DNA of 64,000 nucleotides from Arenibaculum pallidiluteum. Lineage in GTDB: Bacteria > Pseudomonadota > Alphaproteobacteria > Azospirillales > Azospirillaceae. The notes below the pieces were generated by a model that saw only the letters and a list, made by a program, of their open reading frames with translations, was not told the origin of the DNA and did no database searches. Position 1 is the stretch's first letter, and each line of letters begins with the position of its first letter. Of the stretch, positions 18,191 through 27,157 are shown in pieces. The stretch lies in assembly GCF_017355985.1 (NCBI RefSeq), contig NZ_JAFIQU010000002.1, positions 372,001-436,000 of the forward strand, read 5' to 3'. The position numbers were made by a program, and so were the translations under genes.

Positions 18191-18676
18191 TCACAGGCGG
18201 CTTTGGGGCTCGATCGTTTCGATACCGATGAAGCCTTCGTCGGGCGACGGCGGCTCGTAATGCTTCCGGAACGAAAAGAAGGCGACCGGGGGCAGCGGCT
18301 TGTCAGCGCGCAGGGCAGCGCGGCGCCGGCACTCCTGGATGGGCACCGCAAAGCAGACGGCGAACTTGTCGTGGTTCGGAAAGAACGCCATGCGGCGGGC
18401 ACGCTCGGCCCGCGTGCCGTTGGTCATGTCCAGGACCACGTCGTCCGACGAGGCGCCGGCCTCGGCAAGCGCCGCGAGCAGCCGTCGCGAGGCGGTCTTG
18501 GCGAAGCGCCGCAGCGCCTTGTCGTAGGGAAGGCGGCCGGCGTTCAGCCGCTCGACCTCGGCATCGCGGGAGATCACGCGGATGGCCGGGTCGGCCGCCG
18601 CCAGCCGCGCCGCATAGGTGGACTTCCCGGATCCCTGCATGCCCACCAGCACGATCAGCCGGGGCCGCGCGGGCAT
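18191..18676 (-). CDS. P-loop kinase-like ATP-binding protein (AAA_33 type)
   Basis: The product is a small 161-residue P-loop protein. Walker A is GMQGSGKST at residues about 12-20, followed by VISRDAE and the VVLDMTN strand typical of polynucleotide-kinase or zeta-toxin-like small-molecule kinases. The substrate is unknown. I chose ATG 18676, which sits downstream of a GGGGGT stretch; the frame extends upstream antisense to the MOSC gene without a domain. It ends convergently with the DMT gene, and the MOSC gene lies 26 bases upstream on the same strand. Confidence 0.7.
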   Translation of the reverse strand: MPARPRLIVLVGMQGSGKSTYAARLAAADPAIRVISRDAEVERLNAGRLPYDKALRRFAKTASRRLLAALAEAGASSDDVVLDMTNGTRAERARRMAFFPNHDKFAVCFAVPIQECRRRAALRADKPLPPVAFFSFRKHYEPPSPDEGFIGIETIEPQSRL

Positions 18677-18702
18677 GCCGAACCCCCGCGACCGATCCGC
18701 GC

Positions 18703-19569
18703 TCAGTCCGCCGGCGCGGCGGTGCGGTCGGCCTTGCGCAGGACCGGCCAGGGCTCGCGGGTGGCAAGGACCTCGACCGCGTCGCCCACGCGCAGCATCC
18801 CCTGCCCGCGCGGTACCGCGTTCCAGCCGAAGAGCAGGCCGGGCACACGCCCGTCGCCGGACCGGCGCAGCCTGCGCAGCATCTTCAGCGGCTCGTCCCC
18901 GGCAACGACGCCCAGTGTCTGGTCGGTGGTGGTCATGACGCAGCGGGCGCAGGGCTTCACGAGATCGAGCTCGATCCCGCCGACCGACAGGCGCGCCCAG
19001 CCGTCCTCGGCCCAGTGCATGCTGCCCTCGACCACGAGGTTGGGCCGGAACCGCCCCATATCCACCGGCGCCATCGCCTCGCCGCCGGCGGCGCGTAGCG
19101 CCTCCAGCGAGGCCGTGGTCGTCACCAGGAGGGGGAACCCATCGGCCAAGCTGACCCGGTCGCCAGCCGCGCCCCATTCCGCGCTGACCGGGCGGATGGT
19201 CCCGGTGGGCTGGTGGACGAGGCGCAGCGGCAGGCCGCACAGCCGCGACAGCCAGGGTGCGGCGGCCGGCGCCTGCGGCAGAACGAGGTCGTCGCGCCAG
19301 ACGCGCACGGCGATGTGCGGCGCATCCGGCCCCGGCACCGGGACCGCGAGGCTTTCGCCGTCGAGGGAGAGGCGAAGCCCGCCCTCCTCAGGCGTCGCCT
19401 TCAGCCGGGCGAGCATCGGCAGCGCCCGCTGGGTGACGAAGGCGCCATCCGCATCGACGACCATCCAGCGCCGGTCGCCGGCAAGCCCGTCCGGCCGCAG
19501 CTCGGCTTCCTCCAGGGCGATGCCGGCGCCGCTCTTCACGGGATAGATGCTGAGACTTGCGAGGCGCAT
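18703..19569 (-). CDS. MOSC-domain protein with N-terminal beta-barrel
   Basis: The 288-residue protein has the MOSC_N barrel (LSIYPVKSGAGIALEEAEL, GDRRWMVVDADG) followed by a MOSC domain. The conserved Cys lies in KPCARCVMTTTDQ. This layout matches YcbX and the mARC group, which reduce N-hydroxylated compounds with a molybdenum cofactor held by the Cys. No ferredoxin domain is attached, so it would need a separate electron donor. Its upstream leader holds a 14-base tandem duplication that reaches into the end of the preceding PPOX gene. Confidence 0.82.
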   Translation of the reverse strand: MRLASLSIYPVKSGAGIALEEAELRPDGLAGDRRWMVVDADGAFVTQRALPMLARLKATPEEGGLRLSLDGESLAVPVPGPDAPHIAVRVWRDDLVLPQAPAAAPWLSRLCGLPLRLVHQPTGTIRPVSAEWGAAGDRVSLADGFPLLVTTTASLEALRAAGGEAMAPVDMGRFRPNLVVEGSMHWAEDGWARLSVGGIELDLVKPCARCVMTTTDQTLGVVAGDEPLKMLRRLRRSGDGRVPGLLFGWNAVPRGQGMLRVGDAVEVLATREPWPVLRKADRTAAPAD

Positions 19570-19590
19570 GGCTCCGGCCCTCCTGCCGCG

Positions 19591-19618
19591 TTCGGTTCAG
19601 TAGGTTCGGTTCAGTAGA
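19591..19618. repeat. 14-bp tandem duplication
   Basis: The unit TTCGGTTCAGTAGG is repeated directly (second copy ends in A). It covers the last codons of the PPOX gene and the leader of the MOSC gene. Confidence 0.85.
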
Positions 19619-20228
19619 GTGTTTGGCGCACCCGGTCGGGCAGCGCGCGGTCGTAGGCTTCGCCGTCGAACCCGGCGGCCAGCTCGGCCAGGATGCGCCC
19701 AGGGGTCGGCACGGCGGCGCGCTCCACATGCCCCGCGGGATCCCAGAGCCGCGCGCGCACCACGGCGCGCGAGCACTGGAAGAAGACCTTCTCTACGCGG
19801 ATCACCAGCACGGTGCGCGGCGCCTTGCCATCCACGACGAAGCGCTGGAGCAGCGCCGGCGCGGCCGAGATGGCGGCGCGGCCATTCACCCGCAGCGTCT
19901 CGCCGATGCCGGGGATCAGGAACAGCAGGGCGACTCGCGGATCGCCGACGATGTTCCGCAGGCTGTCGATGCGCTCGTTGCCGCGCCGGTCCGGCAGCAG
20001 CAGCGTGCGCTCGTCCTCCACGGCGACGAAGCCGGGCTGGTCACCGCGCGGAGAGGCGTCGAGCCCCTCAGGCCCGTTGGTGGCGAGCACCAAGAAGGGC
20101 GAGGACTCGACCATGGCCCTGTAGCCCGGCGTGAGCCGGTCGGTCTCCTTGCGCAGCGACGCCTCGCCCGGCGTGCCGTAGAGCCGCTCCAGCGCGGCCA
20201 AGTCGGTGATCAGGTGCTCGTCGGCCAT
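19611..20228 (-). CDS. FMN-binding PPOX-family protein (MSMEG_1061 type)
   Basis: This pyridoxamine-phosphate-oxidase-fold protein has 205 residues. The pattern FLVLATNGPEGLDASPRGDQPGFV followed by LLLPDRRGNERIDSLRNIV matches the FMN-dependent MSMEG_1061 subfamily of split-barrel proteins, whose physiological reactions are mostly unknown. Its C-terminus runs into a 14-base tandem duplication; the stop TGA falls in the second copy. It lies upstream of the MOSC gene on the same strand and may be co-transcribed with it. Confidence 0.8.
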   Translation of the reverse strand: MADEHLITDLAALERLYGTPGEASLRKETDRLTPGYRAMVESSPFLVLATNGPEGLDASPRGDQPGFVAVEDERTLLLPDRRGNERIDSLRNIVGDPRVALLFLIPGIGETLRVNGRAAISAAPALLQRFVVDGKAPRTVLVIRVEKVFFQCSRAVVRARLWDPAGHVERAAVPTPGRILAELAAGFDGEAYDRALPDRVRQTLY

Positions 20229-20373
20229 GCCCCCTCCCGGCCAGGTTCGGCGGGCGGAGCATGCCCGGGCCGGAGCCGCGCGTCCACCCGCCCGTCGCGC
20301 CCGGGAAGAGCGGGCGGCCGCGCGGGTGGCGCAGAGGGGTGGTGCAGAGAAGGTGCAGAGAAGTCGCAGGGAC

Positions 20374-20520
20374 TTAGCTGGGATGCCCCTCGGACTCGTC
20401 CTCCTGCCGGTTCTGCTGGTCCTTGATCTCCGGCAGCTTCTCGATCTTGCGCTCGTATTCCTTCTGGCCGGGGCTTTCGGTGGCCTCGTCCGGCGCTTGT
20501 CTGAGCTGGTCGTTGCCCAT
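20374..20520 (-). CDS. Small hydrophilic protein, 48 residues
   Basis: A very charged 48-residue frame (begins MGNDQLRQAPDEATES, rich in Glu, Gln and Lys) has a perfect AGGAGGA ribosome binding site five bases before ATG 20520, which argues for real translation. It has no hydrophobic segment or cysteine and is probably disordered. I do not recognise a family. It stands alone between PPOX and YkgJ genes on the same strand. Confidence 0.6.
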   Translation of the reverse strand: MGNDQLRQAPDEATESPGQKEYERKIEKLPEIKDQQNRQEDESEGHPS

Positions 20521-20603
20521 CGGCGTCCTCCTGCGCGGGCGGTGGAGAACCGTCAACAGGAGGCGCCGCGAAGCATCGCGCGCAGATTACCCCGCGGCAC
20601 GAC

Positions 20604-21371
20604 TCAGCGGACGGGCGCCGTGATCCCAAGGGTACGCGCTGCCGCCCGGGCACGATCGGCGGCGCGGGGCTGCCCCTCGGACGCGACGGGCGCGAACACC
20701 TCGCGCCCCGCGCGCCAGGCCTCGAACGTCCCCTCGAAATCGGCCATGGCCGCGGCGAGCGCCGGGGCCAGCTCCACGTCGTCGGCCTGGAGACCGTGCT
20801 CGACCGCCGCGAGATCGGCGCCGAGACGCATCGCCGCCGCGATCTCGGCGCTCTCCGGCACGATGGGGATCGGCTTTCCGGGAAGGCCCCGACGGCGCTT
20901 GTCGAGATCGCCTTCGCATGCGGTCCGGCTGCCCGAGAGATGGCCCGCGCAGGCACCTGGCCGCACGGGATAGACCGTGCAGCGGCGCCCGGCCAACAGC
21001 GGGCACGGGCCCACCCTCCCGCGGACCGGCCGGCCGCGATCGCGCTCGGCGGCGCCCCGGACCCGGTCCAGGAGCGCCGCGTGGGCGCCTGGCTCCAGCG
21101 ACGCCCTGAGCCAAGCCGCGATCACCAGCACCTCGGCCGGCGCGGCAAGGACGGTGTTGTGGCAGCAGGCCGCGCAGCCCGGCGCGCAGGCGATGCGCTC
21201 GCCCGGAGCCATCATGCCGCGGATCGCAGCGTTATAGTGATCCTGCGCCTCGTTGCGCGAGAGGGCATTGGCCGAGAGCGCCGTGATCTCCGCCCCGGCG
21301 TCCAGCACCTCTCCCAGGTTCCGCCGGGCCAGCTCGACCATCCGCCGCGCCCCCTCCGGATGGAGGCCCAT
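20604..21371 (-). CDS. YkgJ-family cysteine cluster protein
   Basis: The 255-residue product has a CxxxCxxCC cluster (CAPGCAACCHN) near residue 63 and later cysteines in GPCPLLAGRRCTVYPVRPGAC, the pattern of YkgJ/CxxCxxCC zinc- or iron-cluster proteins. The function of the family is not settled. Start ATG 21371 follows AAGGAG seven bases upstream. It diverges from azlC across 168 bases. Confidence 0.75.
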   Translation of the reverse strand: MGLHPEGARRMVELARRNLGEVLDAGAEITALSANALSRNEAQDHYNAAIRGMMAPGERIACAPGCAACCHNTVLAAPAEVLVIAAWLRASLEPGAHAALLDRVRGAAERDRGRPVRGRVGPCPLLAGRRCTVYPVRPGACAGHLSGSRTACEGDLDKRRRGLPGKPIPIVPESAEIAAAMRLGADLAAVEHGLQADDVELAPALAAAMADFEGTFEAWRAGREVFAPVASEGQPRAADRARAAARTLGITAPVR

Positions 21372-21539
21372 GGACCGCTCCTTCACCTTGGACGCGCCGC
21401 CGCGGCGCGCTCCTCCGGCGCGAGGATAGCGCACCGGCGCAACACCGGAAGCCGGCTTTGCCCGCGATCGGATATCCGTATGGATGGGCGCCGACCCTTC
21501 CTGTACGCCTTGATCGTCGAACGGGGAGAGAGGGCGGGA

Positions 21540-22232
21540 ATGGGGCGTTGGACGGACGGGGTCGGCCTGGGGCTCCGCTGGGGCATGCCCTTCGTCATCA
21601 GCACCGGTCTTTCCGGCATGGTCTTCGGCTGGCTCAGCGCGCAGAAGGGGATCTCGCTGACCCTCGCCTCGCTGATGAGCGCGATCGCCTTCTCCGGAAC
21701 GGCGCAGCTGACCACCATCCAGTTCTGGGGCGACGCGCTGCCGTTGGCCGCGATCCTGCTGGCCGCGGCTTCGGTGAACGCGCGCTATCTCGCGATGGGC
21801 GCCGTGCTGCGGCCGCTGCTGGCCCCAGGCGGGGGCCACCGGCCCGGCCCGCGCCATTACGGGCTGATGGCGCTGCTGACGGATCCGGGCTGGGTGCTCG
21901 CGCTCAAGGCTTCGCAGACCGGCCGCGACACCTGGGGCGTGCTGCTCGGCAGCAGCCTGGGGATGTACGTGGCCTGGATCGCCGGGACCACCATCGGCCA
22001 CGTCCTGCCGAAGCCGCCCGAAGGCTATCTCGCCACGGCCGCGGGCTTCCTGACCCTGACCATGTTCGCGGTGATGCTGCCGGATCTCTGGAAGGGCCGG
22101 CGCGACCTTCCGGGCTGGGTCGTGGCGGTGCTCGTCGCGGCGCTGGCCCTGCCCTGGATCGGAACGAGCTGGGCCGTGCTGGCGGGCGGCTTCACGGGAG
22201 CCCTGGTCAGGATGGCCGGCGATGAGCGGTGA
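21540..22232 (+). CDS. azlC: AzlC-family branched-chain amino acid exporter, large subunit
   Basis: AzlC with AzlD exports branched-chain amino acids or analogues through the inner membrane. The 230-residue protein shows GLRWGMPFVISTGLSGMVFG, FSGTAQLTTIQFW and ASVNARYLAMGA, all family landmarks. I chose ATG 21540, after GGGGAGAGAGGG; an in-frame start at 21480 is possible. azlD overlaps its 3' end by 11 bases. Confidence 0.88.
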   Translation: MGRWTDGVGLGLRWGMPFVISTGLSGMVFGWLSAQKGISLTLASLMSAIAFSGTAQLTTIQFWGDALPLAAILLAAASVNARYLAMGAVLRPLLAPGGGHRPGPRHYGLMALLTDPGWVLALKASQTGRDTWGVLLGSSLGMYVAWIAGTTIGHVLPKPPEGYLATAAGFLTLTMFAVMLPDLWKGRRDLPGWVVAVLVAALALPWIGTSWAVLAGGFTGALVRMAGDER

Positions 22233-22530
22233 CGCCATGGCCGTCGGGACCATCCTGGCGCTCGGGCTCGTCTGCTTCCTCGCCCGCGCGGCGGGGTTCT
22301 GGGCCGCGGGCATCATGCCCCTGCCGGGCTGGCTCCTGCGCCTGCTGAAGCACCTGCCGGGAACGCTGCTGGCCGCCATGGTGGCGGCCAGCGCGCTCGC
22401 CTCGGGCGGGCTCGCGGGTCCCTGCGGCGCCGTGGTCGGCGCGCTCGCCATGACGGCAACGCGCAACGCGCTGCTCTCCGCCTTCGCGGGCGCGGGGGCC
22501 GCGGCGCTGGTGGTCGCGGCCGGCGCCTAG
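22222..22530 (+). CDS. azlD: AzlD-family transporter small subunit
   Basis: This 102-residue membrane protein has three to four hydrophobic segments and the AzlD pattern (LCFLARAAGFWAAG near the start, LKHLPGTLLAAMVA, then a C-terminal helix after TATRNALLSA). It is the partner of the overlapping azlC. Confidence 0.85.
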   Translation: MSGDAMAVGTILALGLVCFLARAAGFWAAGIMPLPGWLLRLLKHLPGTLLAAMVAASALASGGLAGPCGAVVGALAMTATRNALLSAFAGAGAAALVVAAGA

Positions 22531-22628
22531 GAGCCGCCTGCTCGGCCCGGGCAGGGCAATTTCCTTCAATACGCGGCGCCGGTCCTCCTTCAAGAAAGCG
22601 GCTGTAACCCCGCCTTCCAGAGGACGAC

Positions 22629-23039
22629 GTGACGCGCACCGCCTTCGTGATCGACCGGTCCCTGCCCCCGGGACTGATCGCCAACACCGCCGCCATCCTG
22701 GCAATGTCGCTGGGCCGGGCCCGCCCCGAACTCGTCGGGCCGGACGTGCTCGACGGGGACGGCCTGCGCCATCCCGGGATCACCACGGTCGTGCTGCCGA
22801 TTCTCGCCGCCGATGCGGAGGGGCTGCGCGACCTGCGCGCCAGGGCGGAACGGCAGGAGCCGGCCGGGCTGTACCTCGTCGACGTCACGGAGACCGCGCA
22901 GCGCGCGAAGACCTACCAGGACTACACGGCGGATATCGCCGACATCCGCCGCGACGGGCTGCGCTATCTCGGCCTCGGCCTCCATGGCCCGGCGGCGCTG
23001 GTGCGCTCGCTGACCGGCCATCTGCCTCTGATGAGATAG
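22629..23039 (+). CDS. DUF2000 family protein
   Basis: This 136-residue cytoplasmic protein starts at GTG 22629. The FVIDRSLPPGLIANTAAILAMSLG opening and the C-terminal LRYLGLGLHGPAALV are typical of DUF2000 (peptidyl-tRNA hydrolase-like fold). The biochemical role is unknown. It is followed eight bases later by a LysE exporter and then an AraC regulator; this trio often travels together, which suggests a shared role in handling an exported amino acid. Confidence 0.78.
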   Translation: MTRTAFVIDRSLPPGLIANTAAILAMSLGRARPELVGPDVLDGDGLRHPGITTVVLPILAADAEGLRDLRARAERQEPAGLYLVDVTETAQRAKTYQDYTADIADIRRDGLRYLGLGLHGPAALVRSLTGHLPLMR

Positions 23040-23046
23040 ATGCGTC

Positions 23047-23643
23047 ATGTCGGTCGCTCTCCTTCTGGCCATGGCGTCCTTCGCACTGGCCGCCTCGATC
23101 TCCCCGGGCCCCGTCAATGCCCTCGCGCTCGCGAGCGGCGTGCACCATGGCTTCCGCCGCAGCATCGCCTTCGTCACGGGGGCGACGGTCGGCTTCGCGG
23201 CGCTGCTGCTGGTTGCCGGCCTTGGCCTCGCCGAGGCGCTCGTGCGTGCGCCCGCGCTGGCGGACGCATCGCGCGTGGCCGGGATCGCTTTCCTGCTCCA
23301 CATGGCGTGGCGGCTCTGGCGGGCCTCCGGGCGCGTCTCGGCCGGCACCGCGGCATCCCCGCCGTCGCTGCTGGCAGGAGCGACGCTGCAATGGCTGAAT
23401 CCCAAGGCCTGGATCGCCGCGATGGCCGGCATGGGCGCCTTTGCCTCCGGGGGCGGCGCGGTCCTGGTCTGGAGCTTCGTCGCGCTCTACTTCGTGATCT
23501 GCTACGGATCGATCGCCCTGTGGGCCTATGCCGGCGCCCGTCTGGCCGAGCTGCTCGCCGATCCGCGCCGCATGCGGCTCTTCAACCGGGCCATGGCGGT
23601 GCTGCTGGCGCTCGGGGCCGCCGGCATGGCGGCCGGGCCGTAG
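23047..23643 (+). CDS. LysE family exporter
   Basis: This 198-residue inner-membrane exporter has the opening ASISPGPVNALALASGVHHG and the mid-protein LQWLNPKAWIAAMAGMGAF landmark, with about six hydrophobic helices. It starts eight bases after the DUF2000 gene, and the AraC regulator follows after about 90 bases. It differs clearly from the LysE fragment at the left edge of the window. Confidence 0.85.
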   Translation: MSVALLLAMASFALAASISPGPVNALALASGVHHGFRRSIAFVTGATVGFAALLLVAGLGLAEALVRAPALADASRVAGIAFLLHMAWRLWRASGRVSAGTAASPPSLLAGATLQWLNPKAWIAAMAGMGAFASGGGAVLVWSFVALYFVICYGSIALWAYAGARLAELLADPRRMRLFNRAMAVLLALGAAGMAAGP

Positions 23644-23733
23644 CCATAGACCGTCGGCCGGCTTGCGCCGCGCAGGAGGCCGGCCCAGTATCGCCCTTCG
23701 GATCGCGATCAGCCCCCTGTGGAAGCAGCCTCC

Positions 23734-24546
23734 ATGCCCCGCCGTCCCGTCGATCCCCATCGCTTCTGGCGCGATCCCGGCCTGCCGCATCTGGAGGCGC
23801 GGGAGGTCTCGAACGGCCGCGCGACCTGCTACGACCCGCACAGCCACCCGACCTTCTCCATCGGCGCCATCACCGGCGGGCAAAACGAATTCCGCATCGG
23901 CGGCGCCCGCCACGAGGTCGCGGCCGGCGCCGTGGTTCTGATGAACCCCGACGAGGTCCATGCCTGCAACCCGCTGGGGGACCTGCCCTGGTCCTATCGC
24001 ATGCTCTATGTGGATCCCGGCTGGCTGGCGGAGGTCCAGGAGAGGGCGGAGTTCCAGCCCCTCGGCCCGGCCGTGAGCACCAGCCCGGCCCTCCATGCGG
24101 CCCTGAACCGCCTTTTCGACGTCCTTTTCGATGCTACGACCGGGGCTCCGGCCAAGAACGACGCGGCAACCGCCTTCTTCGCCGCGCTGGACGGCCGGCT
24201 CGCCGGAAAGGATGAAGGGACGGCCGGTCACCTGGCGTTGTCGCGGGCGGCCGACTTCATCGCCATGAACTGCACGCGTCCGCTGCGGCTCGAGGAGATC
24301 GCCGAGGCCTCCGGCCTGTCGCCGTCCTATCTCGTCCGCGCGTTCAAGGCCCGCTACGGGCTGACCCCGCACGCCTACCAGACGAACCGGCGCATCAGGT
24401 TCGGACAGCAGGAGCTGCGGCGCGGCCGGCCCATCGTCGAGGTCGCGCTGGAGGCCGGCTTCGCCGACCAGGCCCATTTCCAGCGCGTCTTCAAGCGCCA
24501 CGTCGCGGCAACGCCGGGGCAGTATGCGGGGGCCACCCCGACCTGA
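23734..24546 (+). CDS. AraC-family transcriptional regulator
   Basis: The 270-residue protein has an N-terminal cupin-type sensing domain (HSHPTFSIGAITGG, VVLMNPDEVHACNP) and a C-terminal double helix-turn-helix (residues about 170-265, ending in AGFADQAHFQRVFKRHVAATPGQY). It probably controls the preceding DUF2000-LysE genes. ATG 23734 is my choice; an in-frame GTG lies at 23719, and neither has a clear ribosome binding site. Confidence 0.85.
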   Translation: MPRRPVDPHRFWRDPGLPHLEAREVSNGRATCYDPHSHPTFSIGAITGGQNEFRIGGARHEVAAGAVVLMNPDEVHACNPLGDLPWSYRMLYVDPGWLAEVQERAEFQPLGPAVSTSPALHAALNRLFDVLFDATTGAPAKNDAATAFFAALDGRLAGKDEGTAGHLALSRAADFIAMNCTRPLRLEEIAEASGLSPSYLVRAFKARYGLTPHAYQTNRRIRFGQQELRRGRPIVEVALEAGFADQAHFQRVFKRHVAATPGQYAGATPT

Positions 24547-24599
24547 GGCGCGGGCCCTGCCGGCGGCGCTCCGGCGCATGCCCCCGGGTCAGAACCAGG

Positions 24600-24920
24600 T
24601 CAGGCGCCGCCGCCCTCGCCCATGTCGCGCTCGGGAGCCCGGCGGCGCGCCTTCCGCCCGCCCACGTCGACCCGCTCCGGCGCGCCGCCTCCCTCGGCCG
24701 GCCGGTCCTCAGCCGGCCGGTCGACGGCATCGCTGCCGTGCAGGGCCTCGGCATCGACCGGCATCGTCCATCCGGTGCCGCCTCCGGTGCCGCTGCGGCT
24801 GCCGTTCTCGTCGGCGAGTTCCAGGCGCGCCCGGTTCCAATGCTCGGCCTCCATCCCCTGGGGCCGCCCCTCGCGCTCCCAGATCTCGTAGGCGCGGCGG
24901 CGGATCGCATCCTCGTCCAT
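24600..24920 (-). CDS. DUF2934 domain protein
   Basis: The N-terminal half of this 106-residue protein (IRRRAYEIWEREGRPQGMEA, then HWNRA) is the short DUF2934 helix pair common in alphaproteobacteria. The rest is Gly-, Glu- and Arg-rich and probably disordered. The function is unknown; such proteins are often stress-linked. It diverges from the following DMT gene. Confidence 0.7.
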   Translation of the reverse strand: MDEDAIRRRAYEIWEREGRPQGMEAEHWNRARLELADENGSRSGTGGGTGWTMPVDAEALHGSDAVDRPAEDRPAEGGGAPERVDVGGRKARRRAPERDMGEGGGA

Positions 24921-25037
24921 GGCATCCTCCCGGTCGGGTCGTGCGGGTCCTCGGTGCCGGCCTCAACAGGAAGGGTCGGGTCTGGGTTGCGCGGGCGCCG
25001 CCTCGTTTCCGCGCGCGGGGACGGGTATGGTCGGACG

Positions 25038-25973
25038 ATGACCGCAATGCCCTCCGCCGGCGCCGCGCCCGCCGCCTCGGAAACCCTGCGAGGTATCGTC
25101 AGCATTCTGCTGGCGATCGCCCTGTTCGGGGTGATGGACGCCATGATCAAGGCGCTGGCCTCGGCCTACCCGACGGCCCAGCTCGTCTTCTTCCGCTCCT
25201 GCTTCGCGCTTCTGCCGCTGGGGGTCGCCGTGGCCCGGTCGGGCGGCCTGGGGATGCTGAAGACGCGGCGCCCGCTGGCCCATGTGGCGCGGTCCTGCGC
25301 GGGCCTCGGCTCCATGGCCTGCTTCTTCGCGAGCTACGCGAGCCTGCCGCTGGCCGAGGTCTACGCGATCGCCTTCGCCGCCCCGCTGATGCTGACCGCG
25401 CTCGCCGGGCCGATGCTGGGCGAGCAGGTCGGCTGGCGGCGCTGGTGCGCGGTGCTGGTCGGCTTCGCGGGCGTCCTCGTGATCCTGCGCCCGGGCTCCG
25501 ATGTCCTTTCCGCCGCGGCTCTGCTGTGCCTGGCCGGCACGGTGCTCTATGCCCTGGCGATGGTGACGATCCGGAAGCTGAGCGCGACCGAGACGACGGT
25601 CTCCATCGTCTTCTACTTCACGCTGACCTGCACCCTCGCGGGCGCCGCCGCGATGCTGCCGGCCTGGGTGACCCCGCGCAGCGCCGCCGACCTCGCCATG
25701 CTGGTGGGCACGGGCATCGTGGGCGGCCTCGCCCAGCTCCTCATGACCAACGCGTTCCGCCGGGCCCCGGCGGCGACCCTCGCGCCGTTCGAGTATACCG
25801 GCCTGCTCTGGGGCATCAGCTTCGGCTGGCTGTTCTTCGGCGAATGGCCGGATTCCATCGTGTTCGTCGGGGCCGGGATCGTGGCGGCGGCCGGACTCTA
25901 CATCGTCCACCGCGAGGCCGTGCGGCACCGCGCCCTGCGCGCTGGCGCGGCGACGGCCGAGCACCCGTTCTGA
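25038..25973 (+). CDS. DMT-superfamily (EamA) transporter
   Basis: This membrane protein of 311 residues has ten hydrophobic helices in two EamA repeats. MDAMIKALASAYPTAQLVFFRS near the start, ASLPLAEVYAIAFAAPL in repeat one and AFRRAPAATLAPFEYTGLLW in repeat two match the S-adenosylmethionine/RhaT-like DMT branch. The substrate is unknown. The purine deaminase gene begins nine bases after its stop, so the two may be co-expressed and the transporter may handle purines. Confidence 0.83.
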   Translation: MTAMPSAGAAPAASETLRGIVSILLAIALFGVMDAMIKALASAYPTAQLVFFRSCFALLPLGVAVARSGGLGMLKTRRPLAHVARSCAGLGSMACFFASYASLPLAEVYAIAFAAPLMLTALAGPMLGEQVGWRRWCAVLVGFAGVLVILRPGSDVLSAAALLCLAGTVLYALAMVTIRKLSATETTVSIVFYFTLTCTLAGAAAMLPAWVTPRSAADLAMLVGTGIVGGLAQLLMTNAFRRAPAATLAPFEYTGLLWGISFGWLFFGEWPDSIVFVGAGIVAAAGLYIVHREAVRHRALRAGAATAEHPF

Positions 25974-25982
25974 AGCGCCGCC

Positions 25983-26996
25983 TTGGACGCGCAGCCGAGC
26001 CTCCCGACGGACGACAGGCTTCCCAAGGCCGAGTTGCACGTCCATCTCGAGGGTACCGCAACGCCGACGCTGGTCCGGCGCCTGGCCGCGCGCAACGGCA
26101 TGAGCCTGCCAGAGGGGCTCTTCTCCGCGGACGGGCGGTTCCTGTGGACGGGCTTCCTGCATTTCCTGCGGGCCTATGACGACGCGGCCTCGGCGATCCG
26201 CACGGAGGAGGACTACCGCGACGTCACGCGCGAGTATCTCGGCCACTGCGCGGCCGAGGGCGCGATCTATGTGGAGGTGATGGCCTCGCCCGATCATGCC
26301 GCGCTCGCCGGCCTGTCCTTCGAGGCGCATCTGGCGGGCGTCGCGTCCGGCATCGAGGATGCCCGCGCGGCCCATGGGATCGAGGCGAGGATCATCGTCA
26401 CCTGCGTTCGCCATTTCGGGCCGGAGCGCGCGATCGAGCTGGCGCGCGCCTGCGCCCGGAACCCGCATCCGCTGCTGACCGGCTTCGGAATGGGCGGTGA
26501 CGAGAACCGGCATTCCGCGGCAGCCTTCGCGCCGGCCTTCCGCATCGCGCGCGAGGAAGCCGGCCTCGGCTGCACCGCCCATGCCGGCGAGGCGGCCGGA
26601 CCCGACAGCGTGCGCGACGTGCTGGATCATCTGCCGGTGTCCCGGATCGGACACGGCGTCCGGGCGTCCGAGGACCCCGCCCTGCTCGACCGGCTCGCCG
26701 CCGCCGGGACCGTGCTGGAGGTCTGCCCCACCAGCAACCTGCGCACGGGCGTCTACCCGGATGCCGCGGCCCATCCGCTGAACCGGCTGCGCGACGCCGG
26801 CTGCGCGGTCACGCTGAACAGCGACGACCCGCCTTACTTCGGCACGACGATCGGCGGGGAATACGCCTTCGCGCGCGCCGGCTTCGGCTGGACCGAAGCC
26901 GCGCTTCTGGCGGCGACCCGCACGGCGCTTGAGGGTGCCTTCCTGGACGAGCCGGCGCGCGGGCGGCTTCTGGCGAGGCTGCCCGAGGCGCCCTAG
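25983..26996 (+). CDS. Adenosine/adenine deaminase family protein
   Basis: This zinc-dependent purine deaminase of 337 residues starts at TTG 25983. Active-site motifs are intact: ELHVHLEGT (metal His pair), TAHAGEAAGP (catalytic Glu), RIGHGVRA and NSDDPPYFGT (metal and catalytic Asp). The family includes adenosine, adenine and related deaminases; I cannot separate them by eye. It follows a DMT transporter by nine bases. Confidence 0.85.
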   Translation: MDAQPSLPTDDRLPKAELHVHLEGTATPTLVRRLAARNGMSLPEGLFSADGRFLWTGFLHFLRAYDDAASAIRTEEDYRDVTREYLGHCAAEGAIYVEVMASPDHAALAGLSFEAHLAGVASGIEDARAAHGIEARIIVTCVRHFGPERAIELARACARNPHPLLTGFGMGGDENRHSAAAFAPAFRIAREEAGLGCTAHAGEAAGPDSVRDVLDHLPVSRIGHGVRASEDPALLDRLAAAGTVLEVCPTSNLRTGVYPDAAAHPLNRLRDAGCAVTLNSDDPPYFGTTIGGEYAFARAGFGWTEAALLAATRTALEGAFLDEPARGRLLARLPEAP

Positions 26997-27157
26997 CGGT
27001 CCCGGCCGCGACTCGGCCGCACCACGGACCGCGGTCACTGGACCACCGGTGCCCCCCGATGGACCGGCCCCTGGGCATGCCGGCCCAATTAGCGGTTCAA
27101 ATCGTGCCGCGACTTGCACTAGGGTGCCCCGACCCAGCCCCGGACCCCAGAGCCGCC

